A DNA stretch of 6,375 nucleotides from JAVBPE01 sp031549865 (lineage in GTDB: Bacteria; Bacillota_I; Bacilli_A; Acholeplasmatales; Anaeroplasmataceae). Made by a program: the position numbers and the translations under genes. Where the stretch lies: NCBI GenBank assembly GCA_031549865.1, contig JAVBPE010000030.1, positions 1-6,375 on the forward strand. The letters run 5' to 3'. Each line of letters opens with the position of its first letter. Positions within the stretch are counted from its first letter, which is position 1. The notes beneath the pieces were generated by a model. It had not been told where the DNA came from. It did no database searches and saw only the letters and a list, made by a program, of their open reading frames with translations. Below are positions 1-5,998 of the stretch, piece after piece.

Positions 1-47
1 TTAGCTAATATAATATATCAGCGAACTATGAAACTATCTAATACTAT

Positions 48-77
48 AAAGATTTTCTTTAAGAAAGTCTTTTTTTT
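48..77 (+). terminator. Plus-strand intrinsic terminator at the left edge
   Basis: AAAGATTTTCT (48-58) pairs with the stretch 62-72 (one T-G wobble) around a three-base loop. T residues follow immediately to base 77. The T run lies on the plus strand, so this would end a plus-strand transcript arriving from left of the window. The open frame running through it from base 1 to the stop at 94-96 is short, has no recognisable family, and is crossed by the hairpin, so I do not call it a gene. Confidence 0.6.
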
Positions 78-100
78 AACTCTAACTTCTATATAAATGA

Positions 101-126
101 AAAAGGCACTTATAAAAGTACCTTTT
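101..126. terminator. Imperfect hairpin, possible second terminator
   Basis: AAAAGG then ACTT (101-111, with C107 unpaired) pairs with AAGT then CCTTTT (116-126, with A120 unpaired) around an ATAA loop. A C/A mismatch breaks the stem. The flanking A and T runs could make it a weak terminator on either strand. It lies between two better hairpins and may be a backup. Confidence 0.4.
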
Positions 127-138
127 GTCATCACTCTG

Positions 139-169
139 AAAAAGCATAAGGAAATTTCTTATGCTTTTT
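139..169. terminator. Bidirectional terminator at the end of the six-gene operon
   Basis: A perfect 12-bp stem, AAAAAGCATAAG (139-150) against CTTATGCTTTTT (158-169), closes a seven-base loop. Read on the minus strand it ends in a T run just after the acetyltransferase stop codon (168-170), which it overlaps. It therefore fits as the operon terminator and would also stop plus-strand transcripts. Confidence 0.85.
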
Positions 170-608
170 ATGTATCTATTCTTTTCAAATCTTTAATATT
201 TTTATTGCGATAAACTAAATCATCTCTTTTAATAAAACCACTATGTTCCCAAAAGGAATTTCCTATTTCATTTTTTTCAAATGCTACTAAAGCAACTTTA
301 TTAATTCCTTCTTTTTCTAAAGCATTTATAGCATTTTCTAATAAGTATGTTGCGATACCTTTGCCTCTATATTTAATATGGACTGCCGTATGATAAATAT
401 AACCACGCCTTCCATCGTGCCCAGCCATTATAACACCAACTATTTCTTCATTATGAAGTGCCACAAAGCATGTATTTGGATTTCTTTTTAAATAATTGCT
501 AATTCCTTCTTTAGAATCATCAACGTCATTTAAACCCATTCCAGGTGTATTAATCCACAAATTATAAACATCATCATAATCATCTATATTCATTAATCTA
601 TAAATCAT
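168..608 (-). CDS. GNAT-family N-acetyltransferase, YpeA-like
   Basis: This 146-residue protein is a single GNAT domain, expected to transfer an acetyl group from acetyl-CoA to an amine; the acceptor is unknown. The acetyl-CoA binding motif is visible as R81-G-K-G84-I-A86 after a beta-strand segment (YHTAVHIKY, 72-80). The GHDGRRGY stretch (63-70) just before it and FWEHSGF near residues 118-124 are typical of the family. From memory, the layout resembles E. coli YpeA. The ATG at 606-608 has an excellent GGAGG six bases upstream, and that site is encoded by the last codons of the HAD gene. The two genes overlap as ATGA, so they are probably translationally coupled. It is the last gene of the operon, with a terminator at its stop codon. 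The family is secure; the substrate cannot be inferred. Confidence 0.9.
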   Translation of the reverse strand: MIYRLMNIDDYDDVYNLWINTPGMGLNDVDDSKEGISNYLKRNPNTCFVALHNEEIVGVIMAGHDGRRGYIYHTAVHIKYRGKGIATYLLENAINALEKEGINKVALVAFEKNEIGNSFWEHSGFIKRDDLVYRNKNIKDLKRIDT

Positions 609-1261
609 AAAATACCTCCATTTAAAATATCTAATAACTCTAATGGCGAATCTATTAAAAAATCTGGATTTAATTTCTTTAAATCTTCTTTATCTCTAAA
701 TCCCCAGCTTACAAGCACACACTTAATTCCTGCATTATCAGCCGTTAATTTATCAACTTCAGAATCTCCAATATAAATAGTTTTTTCTTTATTTGTTTTT
801 AAATATTCCATCACTTTATTGATTCCATCATTAGATGGTTTTCTTTTTATATGATCGCACTCACCAATAACTATATCTATATATTTTGAATAATATTTTT
901 CATATAATGAATCAACTGCTTTTTGATTTTTATTTGATACAATACCCATTTTATAATTTTTTGACTTTAAAATTTCTAATAAATCAATAATATTAGTGTA
1001 TGGCTTAGTGTAAACATCCAATTTTTTAAAATAAAATTCTTGAAAGTCTTGAAATACTTTATCTTCCAAATTTTTAGATATATTATTGGGAATTGATAAT
1101 TGAACCAATTTTTTAATTCCATTACCAATATAGCTTTTTATTTGAGACTCTGTTTTAATTTCACATCCATTTTTAACTAGTGCATAGTTGACCGCATTAG
1201 TTAAATCGGTTAAAGTGTTAAGTAAAGTTCCATCTAAATCAAAAATTATTGTATCTATCAT
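605..1261 (-). CDS. HAD-family phosphatase, phosphoglycolate phosphatase type
   Basis: This 218-residue soluble HAD hydrolase has all four motifs: D8-L-D10-G-T (nucleophile and acid/base aspartates), S109 after the hydrophobic strand MGIV, K141 in RKPSNDG, and G165-D166-S167-E-V-D170 for Mg2+ binding. A helical cap occupies roughly residues 15-85. The GTLLNT signature and length match the Gph/PGP branch that dephosphorylates 2-phosphoglycolate, but this branch also includes pyrophosphatases (PpaX) and sugar-phosphate phosphatases, so the substrate is open. The ATG at 1259-1261 overlaps the stop of the previous gene as ATGA. No Shine-Dalgarno sequence is visible upstream (TGATTATATAAT), so translation probably depends on ribosomes finishing the preceding gene. 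The end also overlaps the acetyltransferase start by four bases. Confidence 0.92.
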   Translation of the reverse strand: MIDTIIFDLDGTLLNTLTDLTNAVNYALVKNGCEIKTESQIKSYIGNGIKKLVQLSIPNNISKNLEDKVFQDFQEFYFKKLDVYTKPYTNIIDLLEILKSKNYKMGIVSNKNQKAVDSLYEKYYSKYIDIVIGECDHIKRKPSNDGINKVMEYLKTNKEKTIYIGDSEVDKLTADNAGIKCVLVSWGFRDKEDLKKLNPDFLIDSPLELLDILNGGIL

Positions 1262-1551
1262 ATTATATAATCAGCGCAACGTCTATTATAAAATAAGTCT
1301 TTATATTTAATTCCAATTGCTTTATGAAGAGAATTTTCTTGATAATTAGCTAAATCATCTTCATTATTAAATACAGTTTCTAAAATCATATTAGAATTTC
1401 CTGTATTTAATATATCATAGTAAAAATTAATACTTATTAAACCATCTATTTTTCCTTCTAAACTTTTAAAATCTTCTTTTAAATCTTTTGCTTTAAAAGT
1501 AGGATTTAAAAAACTAGGATTATAATCCCAAATTACAATATGTTTAACCAT
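1258..1551 (-). CDS. Dabb (stress-responsive A/B barrel) domain protein
   Basis: This is a 97-residue single-domain protein. The N-terminus MVKHIVIWDYNP and the later VFNNEDDLANYQENSLHKA (about 60-78) match the usual Dabb layout: an opening beta-strand with a conserved histidine and a 'sxeDLxxYqxhxxH' segment. Members form dimeric ferredoxin-like barrels. In bacteria their role is mostly unknown, and the 'stress-responsive' label comes from plant homologues. The start has GAGGAA about four bases upstream, inside the last codons of the PAP2 gene, which it overlaps by eight bases. Its own TGA stop overlaps the HAD start. The middle (25-45) has little family signature that I can recognise, so the family is likely but the function is not assigned. 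Confidence 0.8.
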   Translation of the reverse strand: MVKHIVIWDYNPSFLNPTFKAKDLKEDFKSLEGKIDGLISINFYYDILNTGNSNMILETVFNNEDDLANYQENSLHKAIGIKYKDLFYNRRCADYII

Positions 1552-2230
1552 TTACTTCCTCTTTCTTATTAAAAAAGTTATTTATAAAATTAAATCCTTT
1601 TTTAACACATAATTCATAAATTAAAATAAATATTTGCGCACAAATTATACCAAGCGCATAACCACAAATAACATCCGAAAAATAATGAACACCTAATACG
1701 ATTCGACTAAATCCAACTAGTAAAACGATAAATCCACATAATACATAGAAGATTATTTTATTTTTTCTTTCTAGATTTGATTTGAAAATAAAATAAGCAA
1801 TCATATAATATAAAAACATTGAATTCATTGAGTGACCTGAGGGGAATGAAGATGAGTGCTCATTCATCCATCTATTTTCTTCAATAGGACGCTCACGCAT
1901 AATACACAATTTAATTAATGTATTTAATAAATATGTAAATATTGCACCTATACCTAATATAAATGATTTTATATCACCTTTATATTTTAATCCTACAAAT
2001 AAAACGATAAAAACTATGACATAAAGATAACCGAGTTCCGTTATTAGTCTGAAAAACCAATAAAGAAAATTATATTTATCACCTCTAAAATCATAAGCAA
2101 AATCTCTAAATATTAAATCAATTTTTAATGATTCAAAACTTCTATTATTTAAAAATAGAAAAAAAGTTATAAAAATTAATAAATTTATTACTGATATTAT
2201 AGCAATTTGAATATATAATTTTTTAGACAT
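1544..2230 (-). CDS. PAP2-family membrane phosphatase
   Basis: This 228-residue membrane protein has about six hydrophobic segments and the complete PAP2 (phosphatidic acid phosphatase type 2) signature: K107-x6-R114-P115, P130-S131-G132-H133, and S175-R176-x5-H182-x3-D186. H133 and H182 are the expected catalytic histidines. Such enzymes remove phosphate from lipid phosphates at the outer face of the membrane, for example phosphatidate, phosphatidylglycerol phosphate or undecaprenyl diphosphate; motifs alone do not separate these. The first helix (about 6-27) is probably a membrane anchor, and the tail is Asn/Lys-rich. The ATG at 2228-2230 overlaps the upstream gene by eight bases. The only SD-like sequence, AGGA at 2243-2246, is rather far away at 12 bases, so coupling is likely. 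Confidence 0.93.
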   Translation of the reverse strand: MSKKLYIQIAIISVINLLIFITFFLFLNNRSFESLKIDLIFRDFAYDFRGDKYNFLYWFFRLITELGYLYVIVFIVLFVGLKYKGDIKSFILGIGAIFTYLLNTLIKLCIMRERPIEENRWMNEHSSSFPSGHSMNSMFLYYMIAYFIFKSNLERKNKIIFYVLCGFIVLLVGFSRIVLGVHYFSDVICGYALGIICAQIFILIYELCVKKGFNFINNFFNKKEEVNG

Positions 2231-2558
2231 TTTTTCTTATAATCCTAAAGATTGTTTTTTCATTCTCATGTTTTATATCAACCGTGTCCACTAATAAGCC
2301 CAATAACTCAAGTTCATTAGTTGCATCACTTTCCCCCATTAATTCCCATCCGTATTCTTCTACTTCAAATTCACGTCCAACATTTAAAAACTCTTCTACT
2401 TGAGTACAAAATTTATCTTTACATTTTTTTGTTTCAAAAGTAAATGTTGTTTGTTCACGTTCAATTGAAATATTTGAATCAACCTTTAAAAAACCACTTT
2501 TTAATAAATAAAGCATAAATTCTTCCATTATCTTACATGCTTTTTTAATTTCTAACAT
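2223..2558 (-). CDS. Conserved-looking small protein of unknown function
   Basis: I do not assign a family. The product is 111 residues, soluble and acidic, with no signal peptide or membrane segment. An N-terminal amphipathic helix (LEIKKACKIMEEFMLYLLKSGF) is followed by beta-strand-like stretches (TTFTFETKK; EKTIFRIIRKN) and an acidic middle, VEEYGWELMGESDATNELELLG. I chose the ATG at 2556-2558, not the one nine bases upstream (2565-2567), because AAGGA (2567-2571) lies eight bases before it and overlaps the upstream ATG. It overlaps the DUF1576 gene by 14 bases and the PAP2 gene by eight. From memory, similar small proteins accompany DUF1576 genes in other Firmicutes, which would make it a partner of that membrane protein; this is unverified. 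Confidence 0.8.
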   Translation of the reverse strand: MLEIKKACKIMEEFMLYLLKSGFLKVDSNISIEREQTTFTFETKKCKDKFCTQVEEFLNVGREFEVEEYGWELMGESDATNELELLGLLVDTVDIKHENEKTIFRIIRKNV

Positions 2559-3810
2559 TATGTTCATCCTTTCGTTTATGAAATGCTTCCGCTATTACTA
2601 CTATTATAGCTGCCACAAACCCAGCTGCGAAACCATTATTGTACAAATCAAAGCCACCTTGGAAATCAATCATCATTGGAGAAACAATAATATGAAGCAT
2701 TCCTGCCATAACTCCGGTGAAAAAGCCGTACCTTCCAGCTATAGGTGCTAAACCTGCTGAAAAGAAAAATGCTATTATTACCGAAACACTATTAAAATCT
2801 TTTCCAGAAATAAAAATTGATATTAACGAACCCACAAAAATAGGTAAGACATTTTTTAAATGCATTCCAAATGAAGCAAAACCCATTATTGTAAGAATAG
2901 TTCCAAAGACTGGACCATTTAAAGGTATTTTAAATATTATGACTATTAGCGTGCTTAATAATCCTAAAAAACCAAAATTTAATAAAACTGTTTCACGTCC
3001 AAAATCTCTAATATAATCGCTTACTAAACGTCCACTTCTTTTTAGCATATTACGATATTTTAAAAATACAGTATGATCTTGCAAAATAGCGATTATGATG
3101 CTTCCTATTGAAATTAAAAGTAATATTGAAAATAAAACCCAATGAAAATCATTTGAAACATAAGATTCAGTTACAACATTTAATCCTATTGCTTTAAATG
3201 TTGCATTGAAAAATAATGAAATAATTCCTAGACAAAAACCTGTATTAAATAAATTATACCCTTGGTGAAATAATACTGTATGTGAAGCTAAAGCAGGAAT
3301 TAAGAATCCTGCAATGACACCGCATATTATTCCAAAGGGAATGCCTATATATAATGGAAATCCAAACCCAAACATTGCGTATGATACTAAAGGGGAGATT
3401 CCAGTAGAAAATAATATTGTTATTATAAAATTTCTAAATGGAGCTTTTTTGGCTTTAGCATAAAGAAATATTCCTAAATAAATTGGTAAAGTATTGAATA
3501 TATTTTTTCCAAAAAAAGAAAAACCCATAATACAAATGATACCAGCAAAAACAGGCCCTGTAATTTTAAGTTTTAATTTTTTCAATAGTAAATAATTAAA
3601 TAAAAGAATTGTCGCTACATTTAATAAAGTGGACCCTATTCCTGCAATTGCAATATAATCAGTTATTAATATTGAGGGGCTTGTTGCAATTATATAATAC
3701 CCATAAAATACATCTTTTATTGGTTCAAAACAAAATGACATGATTAATAATATTAAAAAAAGTAACGGTATGTACATTTGTTCTTTAAGTTCTCTTAAAA
3801 TTCTCTTCAA
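2545..3810 (-). CDS. DUF1576-type polytopic membrane protein with internal duplication
   Basis: This is a 421-residue integral membrane protein with around ten or more hydrophobic segments. Two copies of one unit are visible: GPVFAGIICIMGFSFFG (85-101) with NTLPIYLG (106-113), FSTGISP (134-140) and GYNLFNTGFCLG (184-195); and GPVFGTILTIMGFASFG (299-315) with NVLPIFVG (320-327), FSAGLAP (350-356) and GFDLYNNGFAAG (386-397). That two-unit layout fits DUF1576, a family of unknown function; a transport role is only a guess from topology. I chose the TTG at 3808-3810 because AGGAG (3819-3823) sits eight bases upstream. A start at the ATG at 3856-3858 would lie at or above the predicted promoter and lacks a ribosome binding site. 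It is the first gene of the operon. Confidence 0.85.
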   Translation of the reverse strand: MKRILRELKEQMYIPLLFLILLIMSFCFEPIKDVFYGYYIIATSPSILITDYIAIAGIGSTLLNVATILLFNYLLLKKLKLKITGPVFAGIICIMGFSFFGKNIFNTLPIYLGIFLYAKAKKAPFRNFIITILFSTGISPLVSYAMFGFGFPLYIGIPFGIICGVIAGFLIPALASHTVLFHQGYNLFNTGFCLGIISLFFNATFKAIGLNVVTESYVSNDFHWVLFSILLLISIGSIIIAILQDHTVFLKYRNMLKRSGRLVSDYIRDFGRETVLLNFGFLGLLSTLIVIIFKIPLNGPVFGTILTIMGFASFGMHLKNVLPIFVGSLISIFISGKDFNSVSVIIAFFFSAGLAPIAGRYGFFTGVMAGMLHIIVSPMMIDFQGGFDLYNNGFAAGFVAAIIVVIAEAFHKRKDEHNVRN

Positions 3811-3832
3811 TATATCAACTCCTAATAGATTT

Positions 3833-3861
3833 ATTATAACAAAAAGAGAAATAAACATAAA
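3833..3861 (-). promoter_or_regulatory. Predicted promoter of the six-gene operon (extended -10)
   Basis: Read on the minus strand, a perfect TATAAT (3833-3838) is preceded by TG one base upstream (3840-3841), giving an extended -10. A weak -35, TTTATG (3856-3861), lies 17 bases upstream. Transcription would start near 3826, leaving a leader of only about 16 nt that begins just before the AGGAG site. This supports the TTG start of the DUF1576 gene. Confidence 0.7.
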
Positions 3862-3909
3862 TATTTTTTGGGTATTTTTTTATTTTTATTATTGATATAC
3901 AAATTTATT

Positions 3910-3938
3910 TTGATTAAAAATCGATTATTGCTAATAAT
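3910..3938 (+). promoter_or_regulatory. Predicted promoter of the 66-codon gene
   Basis: TTGATT (3910-3915) and AATAAT (3933-3938) are separated by 17 bases, matching a sigma-A promoter at four and five of six positions. A second -35-like TTGATA at 3892-3897 has a poorer -10 partner. The operon promoter lies back to back with this one, so the roughly 140-base region is a compact divergent promoter. Confidence 0.55.
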
Positions 3939-3953
3939 AATTTAGGTGAGTTA

Positions 3954-4154
3954 ATGAGCTACTATAATTATCATGGAATTATTAGAAAAAAAATATTAGC
4001 TGGAATGCTTAGAAAGTATGAATTTGTAACTGAATATCATAGAATTAAACCAGCATTATTGTTATATTTTGAAGACGAGACAATCTATCCTATTAGAGAA
4101 CATCGATTTAATGAATATTTAATTATATTAGAAAATTTGCATTTAAATGAATAA
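3954..4154 (+). CDS. Small basic-aromatic protein of unknown function, 66 residues
   Basis: This is a soluble 66-residue protein rich in Tyr, His, Arg and Lys, with no membrane segment or signal peptide. The pattern is SYYNYHGIIRKKI, then YEFVTEYHRIKPALLLYF, then YPIREHRFNEYLIIL. I recognise it as resembling a family of small conserved Firmicutes proteins. From memory some of these carry the database label 'thermostable hemolysin delta-VPH', which I would not trust as a function. The ATG at 3954 has AGGTGAG (3944-3950) just upstream; the gap is short but usable. The gene has its own promoter and ends inside the stem of a strong terminator, so it is a monocistronic unit between two oppositely oriented transcription units. 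Complete signals and a family-like motif pattern make it very likely real. Confidence 0.82.
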   Translation: MSYYNYHGIIRKKILAGMLRKYEFVTEYHRIKPALLLYFEDETIYPIREHRFNEYLIILENLHLNE

Positions 4155-4180
4155 AGACCGAAAAATTTTCGGTCTTTATT
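4150..4180. terminator. Bidirectional terminator between convergent genes
   Basis: AATAAAGACCGAAAA (4150-4164) and its exact reverse complement (4166-4180) flank a single A. The working hairpin is a GACCG/CGGTC-centred stem with A/T arms, which give a T run on both strands. It contains the TAA stop of the 66-codon gene (4152-4154) and ends one base before the cotransporter stop codon (4182-4184), so it serves both. Confidence 0.92.
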
Positions 4181-4181
4181 A

Positions 4182-5789
4182 TTATATATTTCTATACCCA
4201 AATTGATAAATATGATCTGCAACTCTTTCTAAGTTACTTACCAAATTAATAAATATTCCACTATTTGAAGGAGAGCAAGCACCTTCATTTAAACGTTTAA
4301 TATGATCATCAATTAATTTTTTCTTATTTGCATCTACTAAATCTTCATAGAAATCTAATTTTTCAATATTTTTAGAATGATTCATAAATTTATCCATAGA
4401 TTCATTAAATAATTCTTTTACGTTATTAAACATTTCTTCTAATGAAATAATAATTTCATCTTTAAATACTAAATCATTACTAATAGTTTCATTTAAATAC
4501 TTTCCAACATTATCTGCAATTTCTAAAATACGATTAATATCCATTAATGATTTATACAAATCATTAATAATGTTAGTTGTTTTTTCATCATTATTAGTAG
4601 TTACTTTAACCATATATTCAACTATATCTTTATGCATTTTTTTAGCATCAGATATTTCTTTATTTACAATAGTTAACTTATCTAAATCTTTTTTACAAAA
4701 GGCATCCATTGCATCTTCTAACGCTTTAAAAGATAATTCAGATAACTTTTTAAATTCTTGATATAAAGGAATTAAAGCTGTGGTTTGAGTTAACAATAAT
4801 CTTTCATCCAAACTCTTAAAATCTTCTTCTTTTTTAGGATCTCTAATTAGAATTTTAGATAGTTTAACAAATCCATTAACAAATGGTAAGAATATGATCG
4901 TACATACTAAATTAAATAAAGTATGGAACATCGCAATTTGAGTTGTTTTAAATGGGAATGCTTTTTCTAAAGTATCAACCATGAAATTTTTCCAAATTAA
5001 TAAAATTATTGTAAACACAACTGAGCCAAAGACATTAAACATTAAGTGAATTATGGCGGCTCGTTTTGCATTAGTATTTGTTCCTATTGAAGAAATTAAT
5101 GCTGTAACACAAGTCCCAATGTTTGTCCCTAAAATAACAAATAAAATATCATTAGGATTTTTACCAATCATCATTCCTGCTCCAACCATTGAAATAATAA
5201 TAGTTGTAACAGCTGATGAACTTTGAACTATTGCTGTAACTGCTAATCCCACAAATAAAAGTAAAAATGGATTTGAAATACTTGTTAGTACATTAGTTAT
5301 TGCTTCAGATTCTTTAAATGTATTCATTGATAATGACATAACCATTAATCCTACGAAAACTAGTCCAATGCCTGCTAAACAATTTCCAAGATTTTTCTTT
5401 TTCTTAAAAATCATTGTAATAAAGAAACCTATTGCAGTTAATGAAACGGCAATTTTAGAGATATCAAATGATTCTAGTGCAACAATTTGAGCTGTAATAG
5501 TTGTCCCAATATTTGCACCCATAATCATAGCTGTAGCTTGTGTTAAATTTAAAATACCTGAATTTACAAATCCAACGATCATAACCGTTACGACGGAAGA
5601 ACTTTGAACTATGCATGTTACACCAACACCAACACCGACACCCATTAAACGATTTTTAGAAATTTTTTCAAACACTTTTTTAAGTTTGCTACTTGCAATA
5701 TTTTCTAAACTTGATGATAAATAATTAAAGCCTAGTAAAAATGCACCTAATCCCCCTAATAATTCAACTACTGAATAAAAATAATTCAT
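4182..5789 (-). CDS. Na+/phosphate cotransporter family protein with PhoU-like domain
   Basis: This 535-residue membrane protein is expected to carry inorganic phosphate with sodium across the cytoplasmic membrane. The Na/Pi cotransporter (NptA/YjbB, SLC34-like) fold shows as an inverted-repeat pair: QSSSVVTVMIVGF (62-74) with GANIGTT (91-97), and QSSSAVTTIIIS (189-200) with GTNIGTC (221-227). The two QSSS motifs are the family's substrate-binding signature. Hydrophobic helices run to about 310. After a charged linker (RDPKKEEDF, 316-324), residues about 345-535 form a helical PhoU-like domain, thought to tie transport to phosphate status. The ATG at 5787-5789 has GGAGGA (5795-5800) five bases upstream; an in-frame GTG 39 bases earlier lies in a repeat and is rejected. 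It is probably monocistronic, with a long structured leader. Some homologues may export rather than import phosphate. Confidence 0.93.
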   Translation of the reverse strand: MNYFYSVVELLGGLGAFLLGFNYLSSSLENIASSKLKKVFEKISKNRLMGVGVGVGVTCIVQSSSVVTVMIVGFVNSGILNLTQATAMIMGANIGTTITAQIVALESFDISKIAVSLTAIGFFITMIFKKKKNLGNCLAGIGLVFVGLMVMSLSMNTFKESEAITNVLTSISNPFLLLFVGLAVTAIVQSSSAVTTIIISMVGAGMMIGKNPNDILFVILGTNIGTCVTALISSIGTNTNAKRAAIIHLMFNVFGSVVFTIILLIWKNFMVDTLEKAFPFKTTQIAMFHTLFNLVCTIIFLPFVNGFVKLSKILIRDPKKEEDFKSLDERLLLTQTTALIPLYQEFKKLSELSFKALEDAMDAFCKKDLDKLTIVNKEISDAKKMHKDIVEYMVKVTTNNDEKTTNIINDLYKSLMDINRILEIADNVGKYLNETISNDLVFKDEIIISLEEMFNNVKELFNESMDKFMNHSKNIEKLDFYEDLVDANKKKLIDDHIKRLNEGACSPSNSGIFINLVSNLERVADHIYQFGYRNI

Positions 5790-5805
5790 TTTTTTCCTCC
5801 AAATT

Positions 5806-5855
5806 AAAAATGAGTAGACGTAGTCCACCCAGTTTGACAGACTCCACCATTTAAA
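5806..5855 (-). repeat. 50-base direct repeat, copy next to the cotransporter gene
   Basis: It matches 5876-5925 at 46 of 50 positions, with a repeat period of exactly 70 bases. In minus-strand RNA, GGGUGGAC (5823-5830) pairs with GUCUACUC (5812-5819) around a UAC loop, giving eight base pairs with two G-U pairs, followed by AUUUUU. The U run ends only about six bases before the GGAGGA site of the cotransporter gene. The repeat could be an attenuator-like hairpin or the end of an old insertion sequence. Confidence 0.85.
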
Positions 5856-5866
5856 AATATTAAATT

Positions 5867-5902
5867 TTAATAAACAAAAATGAGCGGACGTAGTCCACCC
5901 AT
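5867..5902 (-). other. Possible leader-peptide frame in the upstream repeat
   Basis: An 11-codon frame, MGGLRPLIFVY then TAA, starts at ATG 5900-5902, with GGTGGAG (5912-5918) nine bases upstream. It runs through the whole hairpin of the upstream repeat, so translation would melt that hairpin. The equivalent position in the other repeat is CTG and has no nearby stop, so conservation does not support it. I list it only as a possibility. Confidence 0.2.
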
Positions 5903-5925
5903 ATTGACAGACTCCACCATTTAAA
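5876..5925 (-). repeat. 50-base direct repeat, upstream copy
   Basis: This is the partner of 5806-5855. In minus-strand RNA the stem is GGGUGGAC (5893-5900) with GUCCGCUC (5882-5889), eight pairs including two G-U wobbles, and is followed by AUUUUUGUUU. Relative to the other copy, two of the four differences fall in the stem and both keep pairing (U-G against U-A, G-C against G-U). On the plus strand the same positions are A/C mismatches, so any structure belongs to the minus-strand transcript. Confidence 0.85.
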
Positions 5926-5940
5926 TTCCTGTTTAGTTTT

Positions 5941-5963
5941 AAAGATTTCTCTCAAAAATCTCT
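5941..5963 (-). other. Stem-loop at the predicted 5' end of the cotransporter mRNA
   Basis: In minus-strand RNA, AGAGAUUU (5963-5956) pairs with AAAUCUUU (5948-5941) around a seven-base loop. The predicted transcription start falls at about 5963, so the stem would sit at the very 5' end, where such hairpins often protect mRNA from decay. It has no strong U run, so it is unlikely to be a terminator. Confidence 0.5.
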
Positions 5964-5969
5964 ACTAGC

Positions 5970-5998
5970 ATATTATCATAGAATACGACATATATCAA
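5970..5998 (-). promoter_or_regulatory. Predicted promoter of the cotransporter gene
   Basis: On the minus strand, TTGATA (5993-5998, five of six consensus bases) is followed after 17 bases by TAATAT (5970-5975). TG lies one base before the -10 (5977-5978), making it an extended -10. Transcription would give a leader of about 174 nt that includes the 5' stem-loop and both repeats. Confidence 0.6.

Noticed and set aside
1..96. Plus-strand open frame entering from the left edge and ending at 94-96
   Set aside because: It has no recognisable family, and a strong terminator hairpin with a T run (48-77) lies inside it, so a coding gene more likely ends before the window.
2565..2567. Upstream ATG for the small unknown gene
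   Set aside because: It overlaps the only ribosome binding site (AAGGA); the ATG nine bases downstream is at the correct distance.
2560..3016. Plus-strand open frames at 2560-2751 and 2717-3016
   Set aside because: They lie antisense within the DUF1576 gene, lack ribosome binding sites and have low-complexity products; they are shadows of the real frame.
4570..4761. Plus-strand 63-codon open frame
   Set aside because: It is antisense to the PhoU-like domain of the cotransporter gene and has no initiation signals.
5790..5828. Thirteen-codon N-terminal extension of the cotransporter from a GTG at 5826-5828
   Set aside because: It lies inside the direct repeat. The downstream ATG at 5787-5789 has a near-perfect GGAGGA at proper spacing, and family members start near this MNYF-type N-terminus.
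5806..5925. CRISPR array
   Set aside because: There are only two copies, the 50-base unit is too long, the single 20-base gap is too short for a spacer, and no cas gene is present.
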